Source: Guadua angustifolia (Eukaryota > Streptophyta > Magnoliopsida > Poales > Poaceae). Taken from it: DNA of 64,000 nt. Location of the stretch: contig CM070500.1 of assembly GCA_036346375.1 (NCBI GenBank), forward strand, positions 81,262,437 through 81,326,436. Direction: 5' to 3'. Under the pieces are notes generated by a model. It was not told where the DNA came from and ran no database searches. It saw only the letters and a list, made by a program, of their open reading frames with translations. Positions 35,709 to 46,449 of this stretch are shown piece after piece; the first letter of the stretch is position 1, and every line of letters begins with the position of its first letter. A program made the position numbers and the translations under genes.

Positions 35709-38700
35709 ATGACTACATCCTCCGCTTCCTTCCTCGACGAGCTCCGCTACCTTGGCATCACCGCACTGATCCGCACCGACGACGAGGCCACCGAGCTGGC
35801 GTCTGCCGACTTCGGCAACGTGTCCTCGGCCGCCCGGCCGGCGGCCGTGCTCTACCCATCCTGCCCTGCCGACATCGCCGCGCTGCTGCGCGCCTCGTGC
35901 GCCTGCCCGTCCCCGTTCCCGGTATCCGCTCGGGGCTGCGGCCACTCGCTGCGGGGCCAGGCGTCCGCGCCCGACGGCGTCGTCGTCGACATGCCGTCGC
36001 TCGGACGCCATGCCGGCGCCGCGCGGCTCTCCGTCTCAGTCGACGGCCGCTACATCGACGCAGGCGGCGAGCAGCTTTGGGTGAACGTGCTGCACACCGC
36101 CCTGGCGCACGGCCTCACACCGCGGTCATGGACCGATTACCTCCACATCACAGTAGGCGGAACGCTCTCCAACGCCGGCATCAGCGGCCAGTCCTTCCGC
36201 CACGGCCCGCAGATATCCAACGTCCAAGAACTAGACGTGATCACCGGTGCGTGTACTTGACCACTGTACGCGCATGACAGCACAAGATACTTAGATACGT
36301 TTGGTTCTTGCCATGTACGTGAATATATATGCAGGAGTCGGGGAGATGATGACGTGTTCCAAGGAGAAGGACGCCGACCTATTCGACGCCGTGCTGGGCG
36401 GACTGGGGCAATTCGGCGTCATAACGCGCGCGCGCATACCTCTCGCGCCGGCGCCGGCGAGGGCGCGCTGGGTGCGGCTCGTGTACGCGGGCGCCGCGGC
36501 GCTGACGGGCGACCAGGAGCGGCTCATCGACGAGCGCGGCGGCTCGCTGTCCGGGCTCATGGACTACGTTGAGGGCTCAGTGCTCGCGGACCACGGCCTG
36601 ATCGGGAGATGGCGCTCGCCGCCGTCGTCATTCTTCTCGGAGGCCGACGGGGCGTGTCTCGCCGCGCTCGCCGAGGGGGCCGGCGGCGTCCTGTACTGCC
36701 TTGAGGGAGCGCTGTACTACGGCGGCGCCGGCGGCCCGTCGGCCGCACATATTGATAAGGTAAAGTATGAGCTTTGTCAGTGCGCGTAGGCTCCAGCCGT
36801 GCGTGAATGCATGGGTCCAACGGTGCAAGCTTGCATGAAAAGTCGCTCACCGTCAACGCCGTACTTGCCCAACTTCAGCCCCCATGCGATGCATCTCTCG
36901 CTATCGCCGCACCAACTGCCCTATTAATTTTATCCTCCGAAAAACAAATATCGTAAGCTAAAAAATCTTATATAATCAGTTTGGCTAGCTTAAACAGGTA
37001 TTTATGGCCGAGTGATGATATATGGAATTAAACTAAGAAAAACAAGATCATATAATTAAGTACAAACGATGAAAAAAAAGAAGTATGCTTCTAGAATGTC
37101 GAAAAAGTAGTATCCTCGCACTAAAACAAAGTATAAATAGCACGTCAATAAATTTTTAAATGAATTTTATAAAACTACATGTTTTTACAATCTATCAAAA
37201 AAGTATATATGTTTTAACTTCTATTTGATAACATACTACAAATTTTAAGAGAATTTGTATCACAAAATACAAGTTTTAGAATTGCATGTTTCTTGTAATA
37301 GGTCTGACAGGGTTGGCTCACATGGCAGCCTTGTGCGCAAATGAAATAAGAAATGAGGGTCAGTGAGGCGGTTATATAGACCCATACTATCAGACCCGTT
37401 CTAAGAAACGGTAAATTCTAAAACCTATAACTTAATTTGTGATTTATGTTCTCCTATATAAAATCTGTAGTTTTTATGAAATATAAACTAAAATATATGG
37501 TTTTCTGATAGCTTATACAAAATACTTATACTTTTGTGAAATTTAATCTAATTTTCGACAACTTGGTAAGTGACCAGTAGGGACTAGGCGAACAAATCAA
37601 TTACTTTGAGCGGTCCCACCATGCTTGTATTTTTATCGGAAGACTAGGAGAGAGCTATTATGGGGCGATTCTACGTGGGATTGCCTCGCCACCGTCCAAA
37701 CGTGATTTCATGAATCTCAAAGCACGATCGAACAGTGATGGGGATAGTCCCTACTTGGAGACAGTCTCAGAAGTGTTTTCCAAAGACTAGCGCTGAAAAC
37801 AAACACGCACATTTACGAAACTAGCCAATACAAACTGGCCAGAAAAAAAAGCATTAAACTAACTATATATAGGACCTACCATGCATGTCGACATATATAT
37901 GTGCTTTTGATCGATAGTTTGGTCATCGAGATCATATACGGTTACCCTAGCCAGTGCATGTCACGTTGATTTGCAGATGGATCGTGTCATGCACGCATTG
38001 ATTCATACACAAAGTAGGTGTACACGATATGTTGAATTATTGATCGGCTGATTGCGTGCATGGGTGCATGTATACGCAGAGGCTGGAGGTGCTGCTGCGT
38101 GAGCTGCGCTACGCGCGGGGGTTCGCGTTCGTGCAGGACGTGTCGTACGTGGAGTTCCTCGACCGCGTGCACGACGGCGAGCGCAAGCTCCGCGCCGCCG
38201 GCCTCTGGGACGTGCCGCACCCGTGGCTCAGCCTCTTCCTCCCGCGCTCGCGCGTCCTCGACTTCGCCGCCGGCGTCTTCCACGGCATCCTCCGCCGCAG
38301 CGGCGCCGTGGGCCCCGTCCTCATCTACCCCATGAACCGAAACAAGTACCGCAGAACATGATGACACTCCGGCCAGATGGATTATTAATTAATACTCCTG
38401 AGGGCTAGTGAATTAAACACTTGTACGCTAATACTAACATGTATGCAGGTGGGACGGCGAGATGTCGGCGGTGTTCCCGGAGGAGGAGGAGGTGTTCTAC
38501 ACGGTGGGCATCCTGCGATCGGCGGTATCCGACGGCGATCTAGGGTGTCTGGAGGATCAGAACGAGCAGATCGTACGCTTCTGCGAGGAGGCCGGGATAC
38601 CGTACAAGCAGTATTTGCCGTACCACACCAGCCAGTCGGAGTGGGAGAAGAAGCACTTCGGTGCCAAGTGGGCCAAGGCTGTGGAACGGAAGAGCAAGTA

Positions 38701-38758
38701 TGACCCCAAGGCGATCTTGTCTCGTGGCCAGAGAATTTTCACGTCCCCACTTGCTTGA
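35709..38758 (+). CDS. CKX2: Cytokinin dehydrogenase, CKX2/Gn1a type, four exons, signal peptide missing
   Basis: Exons are 35709-36246, 36335-36759, 38080-38345 and 38449-38758. All introns are GT-AG with phases 1, 0 and 2, and the join gives 512 codons with no stop. The enzyme oxidatively removes the side chain of isoprenoid cytokinins using FAD. Visible features are GHS at 78-80 (His79 carries the flavin), SWTDYL with catalytic Asp143, GGTLSNAGISGQ and HGPQISNV in the FAD domain, DYVEGS with Glu259, PHPWL with Trp370, PMNRNKW, and a C-terminal YDPKAILSRGQ. Sequence and exon pattern are closest to rice CKX2 as I know it. That protein is about 565 aa and secreted. This one starts at MTTSSASFLDEL, with an in-frame TAA 37 bp upstream, so no signal peptide is encoded. 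The 538-bp first exon is very GC-rich, as is usual in grasses. The enzyme is probably active but mislocalised, unless an upstream exon supplies the leader. Confidence 0.94.
37140..37575. mobile_element. Foldback MITE-like element in CKX intron 2
   Basis: The left arm (about 37140-37290) and the right arm (about 37425-37575) are imperfect inverted copies. Shared blocks include CACAAA, TAAG and GTTTTAGAAT, and ATATAT with TTTTA. A unique centre (37300-37420) contains GACAGGGTTGGCTCACATGG. The ends and target duplication are too diverged to define. Its presence explains part of the 1.32 kb length of this intron, compared with 88 and 103 bp for the other two. Confidence 0.5.
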
Positions 38759-39400
38759 CCTGGTTGGTACGTACGTACGTGGCCAAGGATTCGTGCATGC
38801 ATCCCATATATGCATGGACCGCCCGGGATTATATTTTATTGGCAAGTGAAATGATCTAGGTTAAACTAGTTTAGTACTGCTACTGCATGTTAATTACAAG
38901 CTAATCAGGCCATGACTGCTAGGTCATACGTACGCGTGCACGCACGGAAGGAAGTATGGACTATGGAACATCATCGCCCTAGCTCGATGACATGGCTGAT
39001 ATATATACAGTACTGTGTGATAAAACCTGTGCCTAGCTAGCTAGTTAGTTTGCAGGAACCATATATGTACATATATGCATTGATGCATTGTACAGCTGGT
39101 AGCTAGGCTTGGATAATATAAATAAGCATATGAACTGCGAGCTTTATTTGGCCTAATAATAATTAATACTTGACACATGCATGTCGCAATATTTCGATAT
39201 CATATGCAAATTAAGACACCGATCAAATGTCCACTCCTTATACAGGCATATGTCGACAAAAGAAGTCAGCTGTACGTGAAAGGAAACCTGAAGACTAGGT
39301 ACGTACAGATCGAATTTTACGTAGAATTAATATCGAGTGTAGTAATTAAGACAAGGGCACTGCAGTGCACGTGACACCTACAATGCTGCTGTTACTCATC
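38759..39400. other. CKX 3' flank, no other gene seen
   Basis: The region holds a GTAC tandem run (38766-38780) and AATAAGC-type candidate poly(A) signals near 39121. No ORF with family features was found. Confidence 0.5.
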
Positions 39401-40231
39401 ATACTACAAAAAGGCTTTTCATAGGCGTCTAATCATACGTGGTTTTGAAAAACCTTCTGTATTATATATAATCACATACGGTTTTAGTAGAACTGTCTGG
39501 GATTTTTTTGCCAAAAAAACCGTCATTGATGTGAATGGGAGTCATCACTAATGATTTTTAAATAGAATCGTCTGTGATATTATATTATCACACTACTGCA
39601 AGAATGTATATTAGAATTGATTCTTTTTTATCATTATAGTCAGTTCTGGTGGTGATACAAAGTCATTATATAGTGATGAGGAGGAGCTATCACAGTTGGT
39701 TTTAGCCCGACTGTAATAGAGGCTCATCATAATCGGTTTTTACTAAGAATTGATTGTGATGACCCCCTCATCACAATCGGTTCTTATGTGCCATTTTTAC
39801 ATCCTCTCAAAAATAGTGCATATTAACAGTATGCACATATATATCATATTCACAGTACAGAACAAAGAATGCACATATCACATTCACAAAACACAAACAC
39901 TTTATTACAACATACATATTACATTCGTTCACAATGTACAATACAAACATACTTAACAATCAGTACAAATGCATATTGCATTGACATATATAATTAATAT
40001 TATTTACATATGGACTAGTAGGAGACTTCAGAATCTCTAAACCTATCGTCCTCTGATATAACTTCTAACCAGTACCACTGGCATAAGTGATCTCGTAAAT
40101 TGTTGAGTGCTTTCCTCTCTAAACTCTTCTAGGGGACATTGATCTCCCGCAAAATAGAAATAAGCGCACTAATTTAAGTTTTAAGTTTATATGTAAAAAG
40201 CTAAATGTATTATTATGCATGTACATATACC
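39400..40231. mobile_element. CACTA terminal fragments, two families abutting
   Basis: At about 39403, ACTACAAAAAGGCTTTTCATAGG starts a run of ACGGTTTTAGTAGAACTGTC-type motifs. It is cut at 39592 by another end, CACTACTGCAAGAATG (39593). That second end is followed by copies of a different motif, ATCACAATCGGTT (39660-39785). Each is a typical CACTA end plus subterminal repeats. Opposite ends were not found. Non-coding CACTA-like sequence continues to the hAT insertion at 40232 and may resume beyond it. Confidence 0.6.
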
Positions 40232-40977
40232 TAGGGGTGAAAACAGGACAGGAAATATCCGCCCGATCCGATTCTGAATCCGTTTAAAATCTGTACCGAT
40301 GTTATCTGTATCCGTATCTGGAAAATCCGATGTAATATGGATTAGGATATGAGAAGAGCAATATCCGATCCGTATCCGAAAAATCTCATGTAATATGGGT
40401 TAGGATATGGGAAGAGCAATATCCGACCCGATATCCGGTAAATATCCGATCCGATATCCGGATAAAATCAGTTATTCTTCCATTAATTTGGTTCACTATT
40501 GGATAGATAGAATAGTTGTTTGATACTGGCACTAAAAAACACTACTTTGTTATTAAGCGTGAACTTCAACAAATCTATCAACAAACAAATAGAGTGATGA
40601 CATAATGCTTTTACCTAAATTGATTTGTTCAACTTATTTGATAAACTTCTTTTCTATTCAAATTACTGGAATTAGTTTAGTCACTAAATTGCACCTCTAA
40701 CTATACTACTATCCTACGTTGAAATAATTATGACTTGAAGCTAATGTTGTAAGGTTAATGCTTCATTTGTTCTTTTACGTACACAATTATATATGTACTA
40801 TACTACTATCCGGTTATGATATCCGATCCCGACCCGAATCCGTCGGGTATCCGCTCCGTATCCGAATCCCGAATAATCCGAATTCGTATCCGTATCCGAC
40901 TCCAAACCCTGAAAAAAATATGGGTTAGGATACGGGACGAGCAATATCCGCCCGTATCCGACCCGGTTTCACCCCTA
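40232..40977. mobile_element. hAT-type MITE with perfect 8-bp target duplication
   Basis: Terminal inverted repeats are TAGGGGTGAAA and TTTCACCCCTA. The flanks repeat CATATACC exactly (40224-40231 and 40978-40985). Subterminal regions are dense in ATCCGATCCG and ATATCCG motifs in both orientations, typical of non-autonomous hAT elements in grasses. The centre (40470-40800) is AT-rich and has no transposase. The perfect duplication suggests a fairly recent insertion. Confidence 0.92.
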
Positions 40978-41039
40978 CATATACCTTAGGGAAAAAGTAT
41001 GTGTCGCTGACTACGATCAACATGTGCTACACACATGGA

Positions 41040-41420
41040 CAGGGTTCACGAAGCCGGCAAAAATCGTTCGAAAACCACGGTTTTCGAGCATACCGCTACG
41101 GTTCGAGATCAAAAACTGCTCGGTAAACCGGTCTAATTCAAAAAAAATTATGCGTTGAAAACCGCTCAAAAGCCGTTGAAAAACCGTGGCTTTCGCTGAA
41201 ATCCGCTCAAAACCGTTTTTTAAGAATATTCAATTAGCCTGTTGTTTTTCGCGAAAATCGCGGTTTCTCGCCAAAAACCAAACGGTTTTCGATTTTTTTT
41301 TTTAAAATTTTTTGATTTCTCAACCTTTCAATTTTTGACGATTTTCAAGCAGTTTTTTAAGTGATTTTTACGGTTTTTGAATTTCGAGTAGTTTTTCGAA
41401 TTTCAGATTTTGGAACCCTG
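41040..41420. mobile_element. Small TIR element with AAACCG-rich body (hAT-like)
   Basis: It starts CAGGGTTC and ends GGAACCCTG, an inverted pair. The body is filled with AAAACCG, CGGTTTT and GAAAACC repeats on both strands. An exact 8-bp flank duplication was not found, so the superfamily is a guess from the CAGGG start. Confidence 0.5.
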
Positions 41421-41436
41421 GAGGGTCTCGGTTCAA

Positions 41437-42077
41437 CTAGGCTATTTTTCACGGCGTCACACGCCGCGCGTGCTATTTTTTCGTACAAAAAATTTCCTTT
41501 TTTCTGGCGACGTGTTTTTTTAAAATCGTCGAGAAAATGAGCGAAACGGCTGAAGGGACACAAACGAAATCACATTTTTTTCGCATCTATCTGGAGTTTT
41601 TTCACGAAGAATCTGCCATCGTGCTAAATCGAAAAAGTCATTTTCGTAAAAAATAGCCGGAATGATGGAAACGTCACTACGTTTTTTTCGGTATCTATTT
41701 AGGATCCTCTCACGAAATATCCGCATTTGTTTTAAGGTCCTCTTCATAAAAAATGCGAAAAGGATCAATACGTAATTACGGATTTTTTAAAGGACTTAAG
41801 CGCAAAACAAATCATAAAAAATAGCCGAAATGATCGAAACGTCACTACTTTTTTCCGGTATCTATTTAGGGTCCTCTCACGAAAGATCCACGATTTTTTA
41901 AGGTCCTCTGCGTAAAAAAACGCGAAAAAGACCAATACGTAATTACAGTTTTTTATGGACTTAAACGCAAAAAAAGAAAATTTTGAGCTCCAGGCTCGGC
42001 TCAAAGCGAGCAGAGGGCGCGATTCTTTCAGCAAATAGGAAAGGTAGTGTATGGCTACACCCTTTATAGCGCTAGAT
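41437..42077 (-). mobile_element. Small Helitron 1 (minus strand)
   Basis: On the minus strand it begins TCTAGCGCTATAAAG after an A and ends CTAG before a T. A perfect 6-bp stem, CGGCGT/ACGCCG with a 3-base loop (41452-41466), lies just before the end. That is the Helitron signature: 5' TC, 3' hairpin plus CTRR, insertion between A and T, no target duplication. It has no helicase. The body shares GGTCCTCT(C/G)-CGTAAAAAA style repeats with neighbours. Confidence 0.7.
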
Positions 42078-43572
42078 ATTGGAGGATGGCCAGGTGAGCC
42101 ACCTGTCATTTTGGCGATTTTGCGAAAAAGCCCCTCCGCTTTTCGAAATTATGGATAGGTCCTTTCGGATTACAAATAGGTCCTTCGCGATTTTTTGTGA
42201 GACAAAGATAATTTTTTTTCTTCGCGTTTAGGTCCCTAGCGCGGTATTTAACGGAAAAAGACTCACGTTAAATTCAAATCGCGAACAAGACCTTTTCTAA
42301 TTTTTCAGGGTAGCGAACAGGTCCAAAAAAATAAAAAACAGGTCCCTGCTTCTTACGTTCAGGTCCTTTCTCTGTTTTTCCCGGAAAAAATGTTTTCGTC
42401 ACCAAAAAAACTCGGAAAAAATGTTTTCGGCACCCAAAAAACCCGGAAAAAATGTTTTCGTCACAAAAAAAACACAGATTCGTCGAAGGTTTATAGCAGT
42501 TTATAGATTTGCCAACGGGTCATAACTGCGGGTTTTTTAAAAAAAAATGTAGATTCGTCCGAAGATTTATAGCGACCCATAGATTCGCCGGCGGGTCATA
42601 ACGACCCATTTTTTTTAACAAACACAAAAAACCCAAAAAACGAAAAAACCAGATTCGTCGGAGGTTTATAGCGGTTCATGGATTCACCCGTGGGTCTGAG
42701 CAGCCTTTTAAAAGAGGAAATACATAAAAAAAAACCGGCCGCACTTTTCTTTTAAAAAAACAAAAAAAACACAGATTCAACCGCAATTTTCTAAATAAAA
42801 CACGCATCGATAAAAAAAACACGGATTTGTCGAAGGTTTATAACAACTTGTGTATTTGCCAACGGGTCATAACCGTGGGTTTTTTTAAAAAAAAAAGTGG
42901 GTTCGTCCAAAGATTTATAGCGACCCGTAGATTCGTCAGCGGATCATAACGACCAATTTTTTTTAACAAACACAAAAAACAAAAAAAAACGTAGATTAAA
43001 CCGCAATTTTCTAAATAAAACACGCATCGACAAAAAAACACGTATTCGTCGAAGGTTTATAACAACTTATGGATTTGCCAACGGGTCATAACCGCGGGTT
43101 TTTAAAAAAAAACGTAGATTCGTCCAGAGATTTATAGCGACCCATAGATTCGCCGGCGGGTCCTAACGACCCATTTTTTTTAACAAACATAAAAAACAAA
43201 AAAACGATCAAATATCCCCAAATGCGAAAAAAACAACCACGGTTTTCTAAAAAAAACACAGATTCGTCAAAGGTTTATAGGAACCCGTAGATTAAACGCG
43301 GATTCATCGAAGGTTTGTAATATCCCATGGATTCGCCAATAGTCCTCTGACCCATTTTATTTAAAAATGCGAAATCGAAAATTCGACAAATTTTATCAGA
43401 CGACGGGTTGTAACCATGGTTTTCTAAAAAAACGTAGATTCCTTGAAGGTTTATAGCTAACGACCTATTTTTTAAAACAAATATGAAAACCGAAAATACG
43501 ACCCCCATGGATTTGCCGACGGGTCCTATCGACTCTACAGAATGGCACAGCGTAACGCGCTATTATTGCTAG
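42078..43572 (+). mobile_element. Helitron 2 with internal tandem repeats
   Basis: It ends with AGCG-TAACG-CGCT hairpin sequence and then CTAG before T (43569-43573). The body carries about ten diverged copies of GATTCGTCGAAGGTTTATAG alternating with CCGACGGGTCATAAC and A-rich spacers, spaced roughly 37-172 bp apart (42476-43460). The 5' end is not certain. The sequence starts directly beside the 5' end of Helitron 1, so the two lie head to head. Confidence 0.55.
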
Positions 43573-43573
43573 T

Positions 43574-43587
43574 GTATATATATATAT

Positions 43588-43625
<38 letters not shown>
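43574..43625. repeat. (TA)n tract
   Basis: An almost pure TA run immediately right of the Helitron 2 end. A second TA run at 43934-43964 lies 310 bp away, and the two are joined to inverted TATATAGGAA and TTCCTATATA. Confidence 0.9.
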
Positions 43626-43628
<3 letters not shown>

Positions 43629-43932
43629 AAGCCCGTTTTGTACTCCCAGGAGTACATACTCCTATAAAAATTAAACAAGTTAAAAAAATTAAAAAAGATT
43701 AGAGCAGTACTTGTGAAGGCCAGTAAAAAAAGTTTTTCGGCAGTTTCAACACTCAACGTGATGGACACCCATGATATGCGCGCGGCAACGGCTAATTAGC
43801 TGTATACCTGGTCCTGGAGGAATGGCGCGGTCGCTGGCCGGGCTCGTTTGAGACGGGGAGACGCGCGCTGCATGCATGCGGCGTGGTGACGGTTGGAGAG
43901 AGTACATACACTTGGTAGTATACATTCATTTT

Positions 43933-43965
<33 letters not shown>

Positions 43966-44222
43966 CTCGCTCTCGCTGGTTACTTTGGAGAAGGAGAGAG
44001 AAAGTTTTAAGAAAGTGCCGTAGACACTGGAGTCTAGATGTAACAAGAAGATAAGGGGGAAGAAACGAGTCACGTGGGCTTGTCGCGGGCTGTAGGATAT
44101 GGAAACGGTTGCTAGCTTTGGATATCATCAGACGTTGTAGAAGTGGTAAACCCGAATCAAATAAGGCCACTCTAAAGGCATGCTGACGACATGCTAGTTC
44201 GCACGGCCCAGGCCGAAGCCTA

Positions 44223-44235
44223 CCTACCTACCTAC

Positions 44236-44268
<33 letters not shown>
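44223..44268. repeat. (CTAC)n and (CT)n microsatellites
   Basis: Three to four CCTA units are followed by 15 CT units (44239-44268). Confidence 0.95.
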
Positions 44269-44270
<2 letters not shown>

Positions 44271-44436
44271 GATAAAAAAAGGGAGTGGCTATGGTGCTAT
44301 TGCCTAAACGTACACCCACCCCGTTAGAGATCGTAATGGAGCGAGTATCTCTGGTATAATTGTCGTCCACTTAAACTCGAAATTTAAAACTATAACGTTC
44401 ATTTATATTCATTAAATTTATCGGACACAGATCTGT

Positions 44437-44751
44437 TTTTGATAATTACATACCTAAATCTTTCTTGCAGGTTTTGTTCAGAGGAACATACTGGCTTCGC
44501 ACTTGGGTCAAATTACAGCGAAGTGAATCGATCAAAGCGGGTCTCCTCAATGTTTGTCGTCTGCTGGAGACAGTTGCTTTACAGTTATTTGCTTCATTTG
44601 GTTGGCTTCTAGTGCCTAGGATTGGTTATCCTGTTTGATTTGGTTTGGTTCTTTGGTCGAAAACAGTGCTTGGGTCTAAAGTTTGTAATAAGTTCGGTCT
44701 GATTCTCTCAAAGAGGGATGAAGCCGAAATTTTGTTCCATTATCTAAAAAA
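44437..44751 (+). mobile_element. 5'-truncated L1-type LINE insertion with 17-bp target duplication
   Basis: ATCGGACACAGATCTGT occurs at 44420-44436 and again at 44752-44768, flanking the segment. The insert ends in a short A tail (44745-44751). Its frame reads GTYWLRTWVKLQRSES and RLLETVALQLFASFGW, matching the end of plant LINE ORF2 after the reverse transcriptase. About 180 bp of 3' untranslated sequence follow. Severe 5' truncation is normal for target-primed insertion. The exact duplication points to a fairly young event in older hAT-like DNA. Confidence 0.88.
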
Positions 44752-44768
44752 ATCGGACACAGATCTGT

Positions 44769-45948
44769 ATATATACCCAAATCCGATAGGTACTTAATAC
44801 CCAATATGTACCCATGGATAACAGGTTGTGCTACAAACAGAAAGTTAACATAGCCTATAGGTGATCAATTAATGATACTCTAATTTATTTTATTTAATCA
44901 GCACATCATGATAGCCTATAGGTGACTAATGATACTAAAAGTTCAAATGAGTACATATAAGATATTTGATGGCAAATACTACACCATTCCATAATGTTTT
45001 TATAGAAACAAATCTGTTTTTATAAATATTGTATTTGGTTTCAATGAACAAAATGATAAGTATTAGAGTAAAATATGGGACATCGATATGTAAGTTTATT
45101 CAATGACTAAGATAAGATAGGAAAGTCAATTGGCCTGCATTTAACTTAGTCACATAGTATACGCTCAACACTTATAACTACGGTGATAACAGAGATACAA
45201 ACATATAATAGAGCATCGTTTCAAAGAAAAAGTATAATATATGCACAACAAATTCAGAATATGATATATACTCAACAAGTTTTTGAATATAGTATTGCCT
45301 TTTGAAACCTTATGTGTGTCTTAACCTCTCATTTAGGTAGTTACTGTTTTAATTTTCTAATATATATATATCTAATAAAAAGTGTGGCTCACATGTTATA
45401 GCATACTCATCGGATATCCATGAGTACAAATTGACACATATACCTATCCTGTATCTTTATGTGTGATACCCAAATCCGAAAACCCATGAGCCTAAAATAC
45501 TACCCATAACCACCTTTATCGAATCGGATACTCATAAATATTCAAACTCATAAATAAAACTGCCATCCCTGCCCCCGCGCGTACAGATAATCACTAACGA
45601 CCTCTGTCCCTTCGTGCGGTTAAAAAAAAGGGAGTGACTATGGTGCTATTCTCTGGGCTAGATCGGACAATAGGCCCCACGTTGCAAGCTACAAAAACAA
45701 GCATAAACACAATTTAGCCCATTTAGCCTAGCCCCTAAATTATCATCTGCGCTTTGAGTAAATTACCACCTTGAGTGCTCAAAATTTACCCTCATTTTTT
45801 ATGTGCACAAAAGGTTAGAAATTTGCAATCATTGCACCGTAAGCTATTAGTCACATTTAACAAAAAAATTAAGTAAATGCCCGAAGATCTGCCCATTCAT
45901 TAAACAGAAAATAGAGTGAATACAACCCCGTCCAAGGTGATGGCACCA
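44769..45948. other. AT-rich intergenic sequence with hAT-like remnants
   Basis: No gene seen. Stretches near 45400-45580 rich in ATCCGA, ATCGGATACTCATAAATA and a terminal-like CCATCCCTGCCC resemble subterminal hAT sequence. The LINE appears to have inserted in its counterpart on the left. A 27-bp motif shared with 44275 recurs at 45622. Confidence 0.35.
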
Positions 45949-46433
45949 ATATACTTACTCTTATGCCGGGAAGATTACGAGCATAGGGGAGGCGGCTGCT
46001 CACTTTTTGCACGAAAAAGTCCCCATGAATTCGAAATCACGTATAAGTCCTTCTACGGTTTTTTCAAAAAGGGCCCACCAGTTTTTTTTGAATTTTTTCA
46101 AAAAAAACTCGTAGTTCTGCAAGTTCGCCGACGGCTCTTAGCTAGCCTATTTTTGAAAAATCCTCCCAAGAAAACCAAAATTACGTTTAAGACCTCCTAG
46201 TGGTTTTTTTTTAAAAAAAATGACCCTATGGTTCCGCAAATTCAGCACAGGTCCTCCACCTTTTTTTGCAAAAAGACCCCATAGTTTATAAATTCGCCGA
46301 CGGCTCCTAGCCAGCCTATTTTTAAAAAAAACTAAGAAAACCAAATTTGCATTTATATCTTCCTACCGTTTTTTGCAAGCAGGACCCCGAAAAAAATTTC
46401 ACACAGCACTGCATAGCGTGCTACGCTGCCTAG
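45949..46433 (+). mobile_element. Small Helitron 3
   Basis: It ends AGCGT-GCT-ACGCT (a perfect 5-bp stem) then GC and CTAG before T (46430-46434). The body has the same AAAAAGTCCCC, TTCGCCGACGGCTCCTAG and TTTTTTCAAA repeats as Helitrons 1, 2 and 4. The 5' limit is estimated from similarity. Confidence 0.6.
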
Positions 46434-46449
46434 TTATCATCACCTACAC

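Noticed and set aside
35646..36011. 121-codon minus-strand ORF opposite CKX exon 1
   Set aside because: Shadow of the high-GC coding strand.
38060..38408. ORFs on both strands over CKX exon 3
   Set aside because: Shadows of the real exon. Their frames do not join across the splice sites.
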